A program made the position numbers and the translations under genes. Below are positions 39,835 to 47,496 of a DNA stretch of 54,910 nt, piece after piece. Where the stretch lies: positions 1-54,910 of the forward strand of contig JAUXSD010000241.1 of NCBI GenBank assembly GCA_030681525.1. Direction: 5' to 3'. The notes under the pieces were generated by a model. The model was not told where the DNA came from. It did not search any database and saw only the letters and a list, made by a program, of their open reading frames with translations. Every line of letters starts with the position of its first letter. Position 1 is the stretch's first letter. Source of the DNA: Solirubrobacteraceae bacterium (GTDB lineage Bacteria; Actinomycetota; Thermoleophilia; Solirubrobacterales; Solirubrobacteraceae).

Positions 39835-40680
39835 TCACGCGCCCCTCCTGCGGGCGAAGTGCACGAACGGCATCGGATCGCGGTCGCCGATGCCCTTCGT
39901 CGTGTGGCCGCCGTTGACCATGAAGTGCAGATGCCAGGCGTTCGCGAAGCCGGCGTGCCCGAGCTTCTGGCCGGCCTTCACGAGCTGGCCCCTGCGGACG
40001 ACGGCCTTCTCGGCGTGCCCGTAGCCGAAGTGCAGGCCTCGCTTGAACGGGCCGGCGTCGACGAGGCACTCGAGCTGGATGATCCCGTCTCCGTGCGAGA
40101 TGGGGTGACCGTGGCTGGGCTGCGCGCCCTTGCCCCACCAGCCGCCCTTGCGGACGTCGATGACGCGCGCGTCGCAGATCGCGTAGACGACGTCGTCGGC
40201 CTCGCAGATGAGGTCGACGCCGTCGTGCCCGGCGGCGAAGCCGTGGGCGTGCGTCAGGATCGGGTCGACCGGCGTCGCGACCGGGCCGCCGCCGAGCTCC
40301 GCGTAGTAGCGCGGCCCGCGCGCGAGCCGGCCCTGCCGGGCCTTCGCGCGGGCGAGCTGCTGCGGCGTGCGCCGCTCGGGTTCGCGGATGATCGCCTGGG
40401 CGCCCTGCGTGCAGCAGCGGCGGCCCTGGTCGGTCGCGAGGACCGTGTCCTCGCGCAGGCCGAGGAAGTAGCCGGCCTCGACCGCGGCGAGCGCGGCGGC
40501 CTGGGTGAACATGTCGTGCACCGGTGTCGGGATGTCGATCCGGCGCATCTCGAGCCGCTGGCGGACGGCGCGGTTGAGGTTCGCGACGTCGCGGCCCCGC
40601 ATCGGCGGGTCGCTGACGACGAGGTCGCGGTGGGCGACGGGGTCCTGGGACGCCGGTCGCGGGGTGGTGTGGACGGCCAT
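39835..40680 (-). CDS. M23-type (LytM-like) metalloprotein
   Basis: A 281-residue protein. The N-terminal half (about 1-125) has a short repeat-like helix region (DPPMRGRDVANLNRAVRQRL) resembling a peptidoglycan-binding start. The C-terminal half is a LytM/M23 barrel: GHDGVDLICEADD (His and Asp metal ligands), LHFGYGHAEKAVVRRGQLVKAGQKLG and HLHFMVNGG (HxH). M23 enzymes cut peptidoglycan cross-bridges. No signal peptide is visible, so export or a phage-like lysin role is open. AGGAG precedes the ATG at 40680. Its stop lies 7 nt upstream of the glutaredoxin -10. Confidence 0.78.
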   Translation of the reverse strand: MAVHTTPRPASQDPVAHRDLVVSDPPMRGRDVANLNRAVRQRLEMRRIDIPTPVHDMFTQAAALAAVEAGYFLGLREDTVLATDQGRRCCTQGAQAIIREPERRTPQQLARAKARQGRLARGPRYYAELGGGPVATPVDPILTHAHGFAAGHDGVDLICEADDVVYAICDARVIDVRKGGWWGKGAQPSHGHPISHGDGIIQLECLVDAGPFKRGLHFGYGHAEKAVVRRGQLVKAGQKLGHAGFANAWHLHFMVNGGHTTKGIGDRDPMPFVHFARRRGA

Positions 40681-40825
40681 TGGGTTTGCTCCTGATCGGA
40701 CGCGGTGGGCGGAAGGCTCGGCCCAGCGAGCATCCGCGCCCGGATCGGCGACGTCGTCACCCGGCGAGGGGAGCGCCATCCCCCCGCGGCGGCCGCGACC
40801 GGGCACGGCGCGGGGTCATGAGGCG
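40681..40825. other. divergent intergenic region
   Basis: No gene. It carries the Shine-Dalgarno site of the M23 gene near 40688. I did not find the promoter of that gene. Confidence 0.35.
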
Positions 40826-40831
40826 TACGCT
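40826..40831 (+). promoter_or_regulatory. leaderless-type -10 element TACGCT
   Basis: TACGCT is 6 nt before the ATG at 40838. It supports this short open frame being a real gene. Confidence 0.5.
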
Positions 40832-40837
40832 GCTGCC

Positions 40838-41035
40838 ATGCGCGCCGCTCTCGCCACGGCGAGGTACTGGGGACCGCTGGTCGCGGGCTTGCTGTGCCTC
40901 GTCGCCATGTCGTTCGTGGGCCTGGTCGTGAGCTGGCTGCTGCTGCTCGCGGGCCTCGCGCTGATCCTGGACGGCGCCACGGCGATGTTCGCGCGTGCGA
41001 CCGGGACCGGAGGCATCACCAGCCACCGCCAGTAG
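40838..41035 (+). CDS. small two-helix membrane protein
   Basis: A 65-residue protein with two adjacent hydrophobic helices (about 9-28, WGPLVAGLLCLVAMSFVGLV, and 29-47, SWLLLLAGLALILDGATAMF) and a short polar end (ARATGTGGITSHRQ). The family is not recognised. A leaderless promoter lies directly upstream. Confidence 0.62.
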   Translation: MRAALATARYWGPLVAGLLCLVAMSFVGLVVSWLLLLAGLALILDGATAMFARATGTGGITSHRQ

Positions 41036-41111
41036 GCGCCGCGACCGGGTCTGTCGGCGGGCCGGCGGCCAGCGGACGAACGCGGGCATCGACGGCGGGG
41101 CCGCTTCGTGA

Positions 41112-41117
41112 GAGGAT
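41112..41117 (+). promoter_or_regulatory. possible leaderless -10 element GAGGAT
   Basis: GAGGAT is 6 nt before the GTG at 41124 and fits the loose NANNNT pattern only. Confidence 0.3.
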
Positions 41118-41123
41118 CGCGCC

Positions 41124-41738
41124 GTGGGGTTCTTTCGCCGCGATACGAGCCGCCGCTCGGAGCCGCCCGACGCCTTCGACGCCAACGGGGCCGGCGCCCT
41201 GCCCGACGAGGAGCACGAGGGCGTGACCCGTGAGCTGGCGCAGGTCGTGGCCGAGAGCGTCAACGAGGTCCCGATCGACCGCGACACGTTGGCGCTGCTG
41301 CAGGTCGGGTTGCCCTATCTCCTCCAGCGCGAGTGCTCCGACCAGGCCGTCGTGGTGGGTCAGACGGCCGCCCGCCTCGGCTACCTCGCGCGGGCCGCGG
41401 AGTCGGCGATGCTCGAGCCCGACCACCCGCCGGACGCCGACCTGATCGCCACGCTGCAGGCCGGGCTCGAGGAGGCCCACGCACAGGGGACGACGGAGCG
41501 TGACGCGATGGCCGATCTCGCCGCCGCGCTGGCGACCGGCGAGTCGCTCGACCCGACGCCGGAGGAGGGCGGCCCGACGTGGACGCTGCCGGGGCTGGGC
41601 GGGCAGGCCCGCGGCCGGCTGCGCGACGACCTCGTGGGGCGGCTTCCGTGCCCGCCGGGCGTGCTGGCCGACGATCTCAGGCGAACCTGGAAGTACGGCT
41701 ACTTCCTGTGTGCGCTCGACGAGCTCACCGTGGACTGA
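41124..41738 (+). CDS. uncharacterised protein
   Basis: A 204-residue soluble, acidic protein. It starts MGFFRRDTSRRSEPPDAF, then has helical segments (HEGVTRELAQVVAESVNEVPIDRDTLALLQVGLPYLLQ; ADLIATLQAGLEEAHAQG). The C-terminal part has RGRLRDDLVGRLPCPPGVLADDLRRTWKYGYFLCALDEL. No known domain is recognised. The N-terminal residues are basic but there is no membrane helix. It is followed by two small minus-strand genes. Confidence 0.65.
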   Translation: MGFFRRDTSRRSEPPDAFDANGAGALPDEEHEGVTRELAQVVAESVNEVPIDRDTLALLQVGLPYLLQRECSDQAVVVGQTAARLGYLARAAESAMLEPDHPPDADLIATLQAGLEEAHAQGTTERDAMADLAAALATGESLDPTPEEGGPTWTLPGLGGQARGRLRDDLVGRLPCPPGVLADDLRRTWKYGYFLCALDELTVD

Positions 41739-41784
41739 GCTCGGCGCTGAGCCGCGGCGAACGGCCGGCGACGCGGCGCCGCGG

Positions 41785-41997
41785 TCACACCGCGCTGTAG
41801 AAGGCGATCAGCACCGCCAGAGCGGCCAGGATCAGGCCGGTGCAGACGCCGAAGAGAAAGAGCTCCCACCGCACGAGCAGCGGGACGTCGAGGATCTCGC
41901 CCAGCCAGCGGGGGATGCGGAAGTCGACCCCGCCGGCGGTCCAGAAGTACTCGTAGTCCTCGTCGTCGTCGAACACGCGCGTGGACGGCTCGGCCAC
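41785..41997 (-). CDS. small single-helix membrane protein
   Basis: A 70-residue protein with an acidic N-terminus (FDDDEDYEYFWTAGGVDF) and one C-terminal membrane helix (about 46-68, FLFGVCTGLILAALAVLIAFY). Function unknown. It lies 9 nt after the stop of the gene at 42007-42246, so the two are probably co-transcribed. Confidence 0.6.
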   Translation of the reverse strand: MAEPSTRVFDDDEDYEYFWTAGGVDFRIPRWLGEILDVPLLVRWELFLFGVCTGLILAALAVLIAFYSAV

Positions 41998-42006
41998 CGC
42001 ACCCGA

Positions 42007-42246
42007 TCACCGACCGCGGGGCTCGGCCCCCTCGTCGAGCACGCTGGACAGCGGCGCGAGCCCCTGGTCGACCATGCGGCGGCGCTCCCTGAACTCGGCC
42101 GGGGTCAGCGGCGCGCAACGTGACAGTGCCCGGGCCTGCGCGCGTGTCAGCCCCTCGCGCGCGTCCCGCCGCTCGGCAGCCGGCGGGCCGGCGGGTTCGT
42201 CCTCGGCCGAGGTGGCTCGCCAGAACGTCGTTGCTCGTTCGAACAT
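42007..42246 (-). CDS. small polar protein, unknown function
   Basis: A 79-residue, Arg/Glu/Ala-rich, helical protein (ERRDAREGLTRAQARALSRCAPLTPAEFRERRRMVDQGLAPLSSV). No domain is recognised. GGGGGA lies before the start; a GTG one codon upstream (42249) is the alternative. It is paired with the membrane protein gene at 41785. Confidence 0.55.
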   Translation of the reverse strand: MFERATTFWRATSAEDEPAGPPAAERRDAREGLTRAQARALSRCAPLTPAEFRERRRMVDQGLAPLSSVLDEGAEPRGR

Positions 42247-42249
42247 CAC

Positions 42250-42431
42250 GCAATCCCCCGCCCGCGGTTATGGCCCAGCGACGCACGGCCTGCGGCGGCC
42301 TCGTGGACCCTGATGGACAGAACCCTACGCTGTATGTCAAACACATACACATAGGGGTGCGGCGCTGCGGATGGGTCGGGGCCGGCGCGACGCGATTCGA
42401 CACACCGCGGGCGCGCAGGCACCATGGCGGG
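42250..42431. promoter_or_regulatory. divergent region with operator-like palindrome
   Basis: The 7-bp perfect inverted repeat TGTATGT-caaac-ACATACA (42331-42349) stands out as AT-rich in this GC-rich sequence. Read on the minus strand it contains a consensus -35, TTGACA (42335-42340), for the gene at 42246; the -10 position 17 nt on (TCCATC) is weak. A regulator bound here could control both directions. Confidence 0.45.
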
Positions 42432-43349
42432 GTGCACGGCGACGAGCTCTACGGGGTGGCGCTCGAGCAGTTCATCCCCGAGCGCGGCGCGCTGGTCAAG
42501 GCGCTGCGGGCCGAGAAGCGCCGCGACGACGCGGCCGCCGTGGCCGCGCTGCGCAAGCCATCGGTGGCGGCGTGGGCGGTCAACCAGCTCGTGCGCTCGC
42601 AACCCTCCGGCGTGCAGGAGCTCTACGCGGCCGGCGACGCGCTGCGTGACGCCCAGGCGCGCCTGCTCGCCGGAACCGGCGACGGGCGGGCGCTGCGGGC
42701 GGCGAACGAACGCGAGCGGGCGGCCGTCGACGCGCTCGTGCAGGCCGCCCGCGGCCTGCTGTCCTCCGACGGGCACGAGCTCAGCCCGGCCGTCGTCGAG
42801 CGCGTCGCCGACACGCTGCACGCCGCCGCGCTCGACGAGGCGGCGCGCGAGCAGGTGCGCGAGGGGCGGCTGGCGCGCGAGCTGCGCCACGTCGGCCTCG
42901 GTCTCGGGGAGTCGGCGGACCCGTTCGCGGTCGCGCCGCCCGCGCCGCGACAGCCGGCCGCGAAGCCCGCCGCCGGCAAGGCGAAGGCGAAGGCGAAGGC
43001 GCCGGGGCCGGCAGCCGTGTCGGCACCCGCCAGGCGGGCGGCGCCCGTGGCCAAGCCGTCAGCCGAGGCGCGGCGCGCCGCGCGCGAGCAGGCCAAGCGC
43101 GAGCGCGGGGAGCGCGAGCTTCGCGAGCGCGAGCGCGCGGAGGCTCGCAAGGCGGCCCGGATCGCCGAGGCGGCGGCCAAGCGGCGCGTCGAGCGCGCCG
43201 GCCACGCCCTCAAGGCCGCCGAGGAGCGTCGCGAGCGCGCCGCCAAGGCGCTCGAGCAGGCCGACGACGCCCTCGTCGCCGCGCAGGCCGAGGTCGACGA
43301 GGCCGCCGCCGCGCACGAGCAGGCTCGGGCCGAGCTCGACGCGGCCTGA
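42432..43349 (+). CDS. coiled-coil protein, unknown function
   Basis: A 305-residue protein. The conserved N-terminal part (about 1-120) has LEQFIPERGALVKALRAEKRRDDAAAVAALRKPSVAAWAVNQLVR, a pattern I know from uncharacterised actinobacterial proteins. A Pro/Ala/Lys-rich hinge (about 165-205, with KAKAKAKAP) leads to about 100 residues of Ala/Glu/Arg coiled coil to the end. It is likely cytoplasmic and elongated. The GTG at 42432 is where homology starts; the open frame upstream is not coding-like. Confidence 0.72.
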   Translation: MHGDELYGVALEQFIPERGALVKALRAEKRRDDAAAVAALRKPSVAAWAVNQLVRSQPSGVQELYAAGDALRDAQARLLAGTGDGRALRAANERERAAVDALVQAARGLLSSDGHELSPAVVERVADTLHAAALDEAAREQVREGRLARELRHVGLGLGESADPFAVAPPAPRQPAAKPAAGKAKAKAKAPGPAAVSAPARRAAPVAKPSAEARRAAREQAKRERGERELRERERAEARKAARIAEAAAKRRVERAGHALKAAEERRERAAKALEQADDALVAAQAEVDEAAAAHEQARAELDAA

Positions 43350-43390
43350 TCTCGCGCGTCGGTGGGGTGGGTCGTTGCGGGGTCTTTCGC

Positions 43391-43798
43391 TCAGGCAGCC
43401 AGCGTGGCCGCCGCCTCGCACGTCACGCCGCGCGGGCCGGAGGCGCGCACCTTCACGCGGTCGCTGCCGCCGAGGTCGCGCAGCGTGCGACGCACGCGAA
43501 ACGAGCGGCTCGAGCGCGAGGTGCGCACGCTGCCGCGCCACACCACGCGGCGCTCGTGGACGAGCACGACGCGCCAGCGCTCGCCGCGGCGGTTGCGCCG
43601 GACCTCGAACTCGACGCGGATCCGGCCGTCGCGCGAGCGCAGCCGCAGCTTCGACGACGTGCCCTTCCCGCACGTGCCCTCGACGCGCGCCTCGCGGCGG
43701 TCGTCGTCGCCGTCGCGCGCGGCCGCCGGCGGCGCGCCGGCGACGAGCAGCGCGACCGCGATCGCTACGACGGCGCACGGGCGGACGACAACGCTCAT
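43391..43798 (-). CDS. secreted protein, paralogue of 45932-46414
   Basis: A 135-residue exported protein with a signal peptide (about 1-27, VVAIAVALLVAGAPPAAA). The mature domain has VEGTCGKGTSSKLRLRSRDGRIRVEFEVRRNRRGERWRVVLVHE and ends SDRVKVRASGPRGVTCEAAATL, with two cysteines bracketing a probable beta sandwich. The same motif order (GTC...SSAKL, FEVDQNRNGVRWRV, GEVC) is in the protein at 45932, so they are paralogues. The two genes flank the sensor/regulator pair. Function unknown. Confidence 0.75.
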   Translation of the reverse strand: MSVVVRPCAVVAIAVALLVAGAPPAAARDGDDDRREARVEGTCGKGTSSKLRLRSRDGRIRVEFEVRRNRRGERWRVVLVHERRVVWRGSVRTSRSSRSFRVRRTLRDLGGSDRVKVRASGPRGVTCEAAATLAA

Positions 43799-43872
43799 GA
43801 CCACACCATCGCCCGCGTCGGCCGATGGCGCAATGGGACTTTCGTCGCGGTCCGGAGTTACCGTCGACGCGC

Positions 43873-44499
43873 TCAGCCGCCGGCCACCCCGTGGCGCTCG
43901 GCCCACAGCGCCGCCTGCGTGCGATCGGTCACGTCGAGCTCGCGGAAGATCCGCGTGAGGTGCGACTTCACGGTCTTCTCGCTGATCTGCAGGCGCCGCG
44001 CGATGAGCTTGTTCGGCAGCCCCTCGACGAGCAGCGCGAGCACCTCGCGTTCGCGCGCCGACAGGTCGCCGAGCGGGTCGGGCGCGCTGCGGGCGTCGAG
44101 GATCGTGCGCGCGGCGCGCGGGTCCAGCGGCGACTCGCCGCGGGCGGCGGCGCGGATGCCCTCGCCGACCTCGTCGGCGTCGACGTCCTTGAGCAGGTAG
44201 CCGCAGGCCCCGGCCTCAAGAGCGCTCAGAATCCGGAGGCGGTCCGAGAACGCCGTCAGCACGACGACCGCCGTGCCCGGCTGCGCGGCGGCGATCCGCT
44301 TCGTCGCCTCGATCCCGTCGAGCACCGGCATGTCGAGGTCCATGAGCACCACGTCGGGCGTCAGGCGCGCGCACTGCGCCACCGCCTCGGCGCCGTCGGC
44401 CGCCACGCCGACGAGCTCGACGCCGTCCAGCGCGGAGATGAGGCGGCCGAGGCCGTCGCGGATCACCCCGTGGTCGTCGGCGAGCAGGACGCGGATCAT
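43873..44499 (-). CDS. NarL/LuxR-family response regulator
   Basis: A 208-residue response regulator. The receiver domain has IRVLLADDHGVIRDGL (acidic pair), the phospho-acceptor Asp in VVLMDLDMPVLDGIEA, Thr in VVLTAFSD and Lys in YLLKDVD. A LuxR-type helix-turn-helix fills the C-terminus (LSAREREVLALLVEGLPNKLIARRLQISEKTVKSHLTRIFRELDV). It starts inside the kinase stop (ATGA overlap at 44496-44499), so the pair is coupled. Confidence 0.94.
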   Translation of the reverse strand: MIRVLLADDHGVIRDGLGRLISALDGVELVGVAADGAEAVAQCARLTPDVVLMDLDMPVLDGIEATKRIAAAQPGTAVVVLTAFSDRLRILSALEAGACGYLLKDVDADEVGEGIRAAARGESPLDPRAARTILDARSAPDPLGDLSAREREVLALLVEGLPNKLIARRLQISEKTVKSHLTRIFRELDVTDRTQAALWAERHGVAGG

Positions 44500-45863
44500 C
44501 GGGCCGGCAGCTCCAATCGCACCGTCGTCCCCGTGCCGGGCGCCGAGCGCACGTCGAGCGTCCCGTGGGCCTGCGTCACGAGGGCCTCCAGCAGCGTCAG
44601 GCCGAGGTGGCCCTCCGCGCCGCGCTGCTCGCGCGCCGCGGCGTCGAAGCCCGCGCCGTCGTCGCTGACCACGAGCCGGGTACCGGCGGGCTGCGCGCGG
44701 GTGACCGCGACGCTCACCGCCCGCGGCGCGGCGTGCGCCTGCGCGTTGCGGATCGCCTCGCGCGCGACCCGGTAGACCAGCGTGTCGTGTTCCATGGCGC
44801 GTGGGTCTCTATCACGCGGCAGATCCTCGACCTCCAGCGAGGTCTCGATCCCCGCCGCCTCCAGCGGGCTGAGCAGGTCGCTCAGCGCCACCTGCAGGCC
44901 GGCCGACTCCAGGTTCGGCGGATGGATCTCGACGAGCAGCGTGCGCAGATCGCGGACGCCCTGGCGCAGCGTCGCGGTTGCTTCGCGCAGCGCGCCGGCG
45001 GCCGCCGCGTCGCCGCGCCGTTGCGCGTCCGCCGCCAGCGGCGCCAGCCCGAACGCGACCCCGGCGAGGTCCTGCACGACGCCGTCGTGCAGGTCGGCCG
45101 CGATCCGCCGGCGCTCCTGGGTGGACGCCTCGACGGCGCTGGTCAGCAGCGCCTCGCGCTCGCGGTGGCCGCGCTGCAGGCGCCGCGCCATCGTCCAGGC
45201 CAGCGGCAGCTGGAACAGCACGAGCACGATGATCCCGCCGATGAGCGGCGGGGCGAGGGCGGTGAGCAGCCGCGCGCTGCTGGCGTTGACCGAGCTGAAG
45301 CGCTGGTAGATCTCGAAGAGCAGTTGCGTGCCGTCCGGGGTGCGGATCGGGGTGTGCGCCTCCAGCAGCTTGCCCTGCGGGCGCTCGTAGCGGTTCTCGG
45401 GCTCGGCGAGGTCGCTGAGCTCGGCCTCCGCGCCACCGGTGTCGAACAGCTCGCGCTCCTCCGTGCCGAGCGCGTAGCGGTCGCCGATCAGGGCCGGCTC
45501 GTCGGAGTAGAGGATCCGGCCGTCGCGCGTCCACAGCTTCACGCGCACGATCGAGTCGTCGATCACCTGCGCGGTGACGAGGTCGTCGAGGTGGCGCAGC
45601 GCGGCCGGGTCGCCGCGCACGATGCCGTTGCGCAGGCCGGCCGCCTCGACGAGCCGAGCCTCCGCGCCGACGCGGTCGCGGGTGTCGCCGATCGCCTCGT
45701 CGATCGCCACGTCGCGCAGCGCGAAGAAGGCGCCCACGACGATCACCGCGATCGCCGCGAGGCTGCCGAGCATGAACCGCGCGACGGCCGCGTCGACGCG
45801 CGGCGGCGCGCCCGCGCGGGCGCCGCCGCGGCGGTCCCGGTCGCCCTCGGACCTAAGTCCCAT
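44496..45863 (-). CDS. NarX-type sensor histidine kinase
   Basis: A 455-residue membrane kinase. The first membrane helix is at about 27-48. An extracytoplasmic sensor domain (about 50-200) follows, with VRVKLWTRDGRILYSDEPALIG, a Cache/CHASE-like pattern. The second helix is at about 205-228. The HisKA_3 box is TQERRRIAADLHDGVVQDLAGVAFGL (phospho-His in LHDGVVQ). The HATPase domain has AREAIRNAQAHA (N box), SDDGAGFD (G1) and GHLGLTLLEA (G2). The ligand is not readable. The N-terminus is basic and Arg-rich. Confidence 0.93.
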   Translation of the reverse strand: MGLRSEGDRDRRGGARAGAPPRVDAAVARFMLGSLAAIAVIVVGAFFALRDVAIDEAIGDTRDRVGAEARLVEAAGLRNGIVRGDPAALRHLDDLVTAQVIDDSIVRVKLWTRDGRILYSDEPALIGDRYALGTEERELFDTGGAEAELSDLAEPENRYERPQGKLLEAHTPIRTPDGTQLLFEIYQRFSSVNASSARLLTALAPPLIGGIIVLVLFQLPLAWTMARRLQRGHREREALLTSAVEASTQERRRIAADLHDGVVQDLAGVAFGLAPLAADAQRRGDAAAAGALREATATLRQGVRDLRTLLVEIHPPNLESAGLQVALSDLLSPLEAAGIETSLEVEDLPRDRDPRAMEHDTLVYRVAREAIRNAQAHAAPRAVSVAVTRAQPAGTRLVVSDDGAGFDAAAREQRGAEGHLGLTLLEALVTQAHGTLDVRSAPGTGTTVRLELPAR

Positions 45864-45931
45864 TGCGGGCCGGACCGCCTCCGCCCGACAGTGCTGTCAA
45901 CGCCCCACCGAGCCCGACCGGGAGCAATCCG

Positions 45932-46414
45932 ATGACGAACGTCCGCACCATCTCGCTGAGCCTAGCCCTCGCCCTCACCGCCATCGCGCCGGCCGCCGCG
46001 ACGGCCCGCAACGGCGCCGACGATCCGCCCGGCGACGACCGCGGCGGTCAGCGCGTCGCCGACGACAGCGGCGGCTCCTCGTCCGGCTCGGGCTCCTCGG
46101 GCGGCGCGAAGGCCAACCGCCGCCTGGTGACGGGCACGTGCACGGGCCGCTCGAGCGCGAAGCTGAAGGTCAAGCCCGACGACGGCCGGCTGGAGACCGA
46201 GTTCGAGGTCGATCAGAACCGCAACGGCGTCCGCTGGCGCGTGACGCTGCGGCGCAACGGTGCGATCGCGGTCACCACGCGTGCGACGACCCGCGCCCCG
46301 AGCGGCTCGTTCAGCGTCGAGCGCCGGCTGGCCAACCGGGCGGGCAGCGACACGATCAGCGCCCGCGCGACGAGCCCGTCGGGCGAGGTCTGCACGGCGC
46401 GCGTGACGATCTGA
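45932..46414 (+). CDS. secreted protein, paralogue of 43391-43798
   Basis: A 160-residue exported protein: signal peptide (about 1-25, LSLALALTAIAPAAATA), a Gly/Ser/Asp-rich linker (about 27-62), then VTGTCTGRSSAKLKVKPDDGRLETEFEVDQNRNGVRWRVTLRRNG and a C-terminal SDTISARATSPSGEVCTARVTI. The domain matches that at 43391-43798, with the Cys pair in the same places. GGGAG lies before the ATG. It diverges from the kinase gene, with 68 nt between starts. It may be a target or partner of the sensor (inference). Confidence 0.75.
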   Translation: MTNVRTISLSLALALTAIAPAAATARNGADDPPGDDRGGQRVADDSGGSSSGSGSSGGAKANRRLVTGTCTGRSSAKLKVKPDDGRLETEFEVDQNRNGVRWRVTLRRNGAIAVTTRATTRAPSGSFSVERRLANRAGSDTISARATSPSGEVCTARVTI

Positions 46415-46415
46415 C

Positions 46416-46430
46416 GCGGCCCGCGGCCGC
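46416..46430. terminator. candidate hairpin between convergent genes
   Basis: GCGGCC-cgc-GGCCGC is a perfect 6-bp stem 1 nt after the stop at 46414 and 7 nt past the convergent aldo/keto reductase stop. There is no U-tract. Confidence 0.4.
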
Positions 46431-46437
46431 CGCCCCC

Positions 46438-47433
46438 TCAGCGGTGCACGGTCGACATGTCGGCGTAGCGATCGCCGGCGACCGTGCCCGCGGGCGCGAC
46501 CTCGTCGAGCCGGGACAGGTCGTCGGCCGTGAGCCGCACGTCGGTCGCGGCGGCATTCTCCTCCAGATACGAGCGTCGCTTCGTGCCCGGGATCGGGACG
46601 ATGTCGTCGCCCTGCGCCAGCACCCAGGCCAGCGCGAGCTGGCCGGGCGTCACGCCCTGCTCGGCGGCGATCTGCTCGACCCGTGCGACGAGGTCGAGGT
46701 TGCGCTGGAAGTTCTCCGCCGCGAAGCGCGGAAAGCGGCCGGCCCGGCGCGAGTCGCCCTCGGGCAGGTCCTCGATCGAGCGGATCCGACCGGTCAAGAA
46801 GCCGCGCCCGAGCGGGCTGTAGGCGACGAAGCCGATGCCGAGCTCGCGGACCGTGGCCAGGACGCCGTCGTGCTCGGGGTCGCGCGTCCACAGCGAGTAC
46901 TCGGTCTGCAGCGCGGTGATCGGGTGCACGGCGTGCGCGCGGCGGATCGTCTCCGGCGCCGCCTCCGAGAGCCCGAGGTGGCGCACCTTGCCCTGCGCCA
47001 CGAGCTCGGCCATCGCGCCGACGGTCTCCTCGATCGGCGTCTGCCGGTCGACGCGGTGCTGGTAATAGAGGTCGATGTGCTCGATGCCGAGGCGCCGTAG
47101 CGAGGCGTCGCAGGCCTCGCGCACGTACCGTGCGTCGCCGCGGATGCCGAGAAACTCGCCGTTCTCGCCGCGGACGTTGGCGAACTTCGTCGCCAGCACG
47201 ACATCCTCCCGACGGCCGGCGATCGCCTTGCCGACGAGCTTCTCGTTCGTGAACGGGCCGTACATGTCGGCGGTGTCGAGGAAGTCGACGCCCAGCTCGA
47301 GCGCGCGGTGGATCGTGGCGATCGCCTCGCCCTCGTCGGCCGAGCCGTAGAACTCCGACATCCCCATGCAGCCCAGGCCCTCGGCCGAGACCTCGAGCGC
47401 GGCCTCGCCGCGGCCCAGCGTCCGCCTGTCCAT
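46438..47433 (-). CDS. aldo/keto reductase
   Basis: A 331-residue NADPH-dependent reductase. Catalytic residues: Asp and Tyr in [11 protein letters not shown], Lys in VLATKFAN and His in LYYQHRVD. The cofactor end has [16 protein letters not shown]. The pattern is of the AKR13 / YajO-like group with [13 protein letters not shown] at the start. The substrate is unknown. A strong ribosome site (GAGGAGG, 6 nt before the ATG) marks the start. Confidence 0.92.
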   Translation of the reverse strand: MDRRTLGRGEAALEVSAEGLGCMGMSEFYGSADEGEAIATIHRALELGVDFLDTADMYGPFTNEKLVGKAIAGRREDVVLATKFANVRGENGEFLGIRGDARYVREACDASLRRLGIEHIDLYYQHRVDRQTPIEETVGAMAELVAQGKVRHLGLSEAAPETIRRAHAVHPITALQTEYSLWTRDPEHDGVLATVRELGIGFVAYSPLGRGFLTGRIRSIEDLPEGDSRRAGRFPRFAAENFQRNLDLVARVEQIAAEQGVTPGQLALAWVLAQGDDIVPIPGTKRRSYLEENAAATDVRLTADDLSRLDEVAPAGTVAGDRYADMSTVHR

Positions 47434-47496
47434 CCGAACCTCCTCATCGTGCGTTGGTCGCGTTCCGCGCCGCGGCCTACCCGCCCGCGACGGCCG

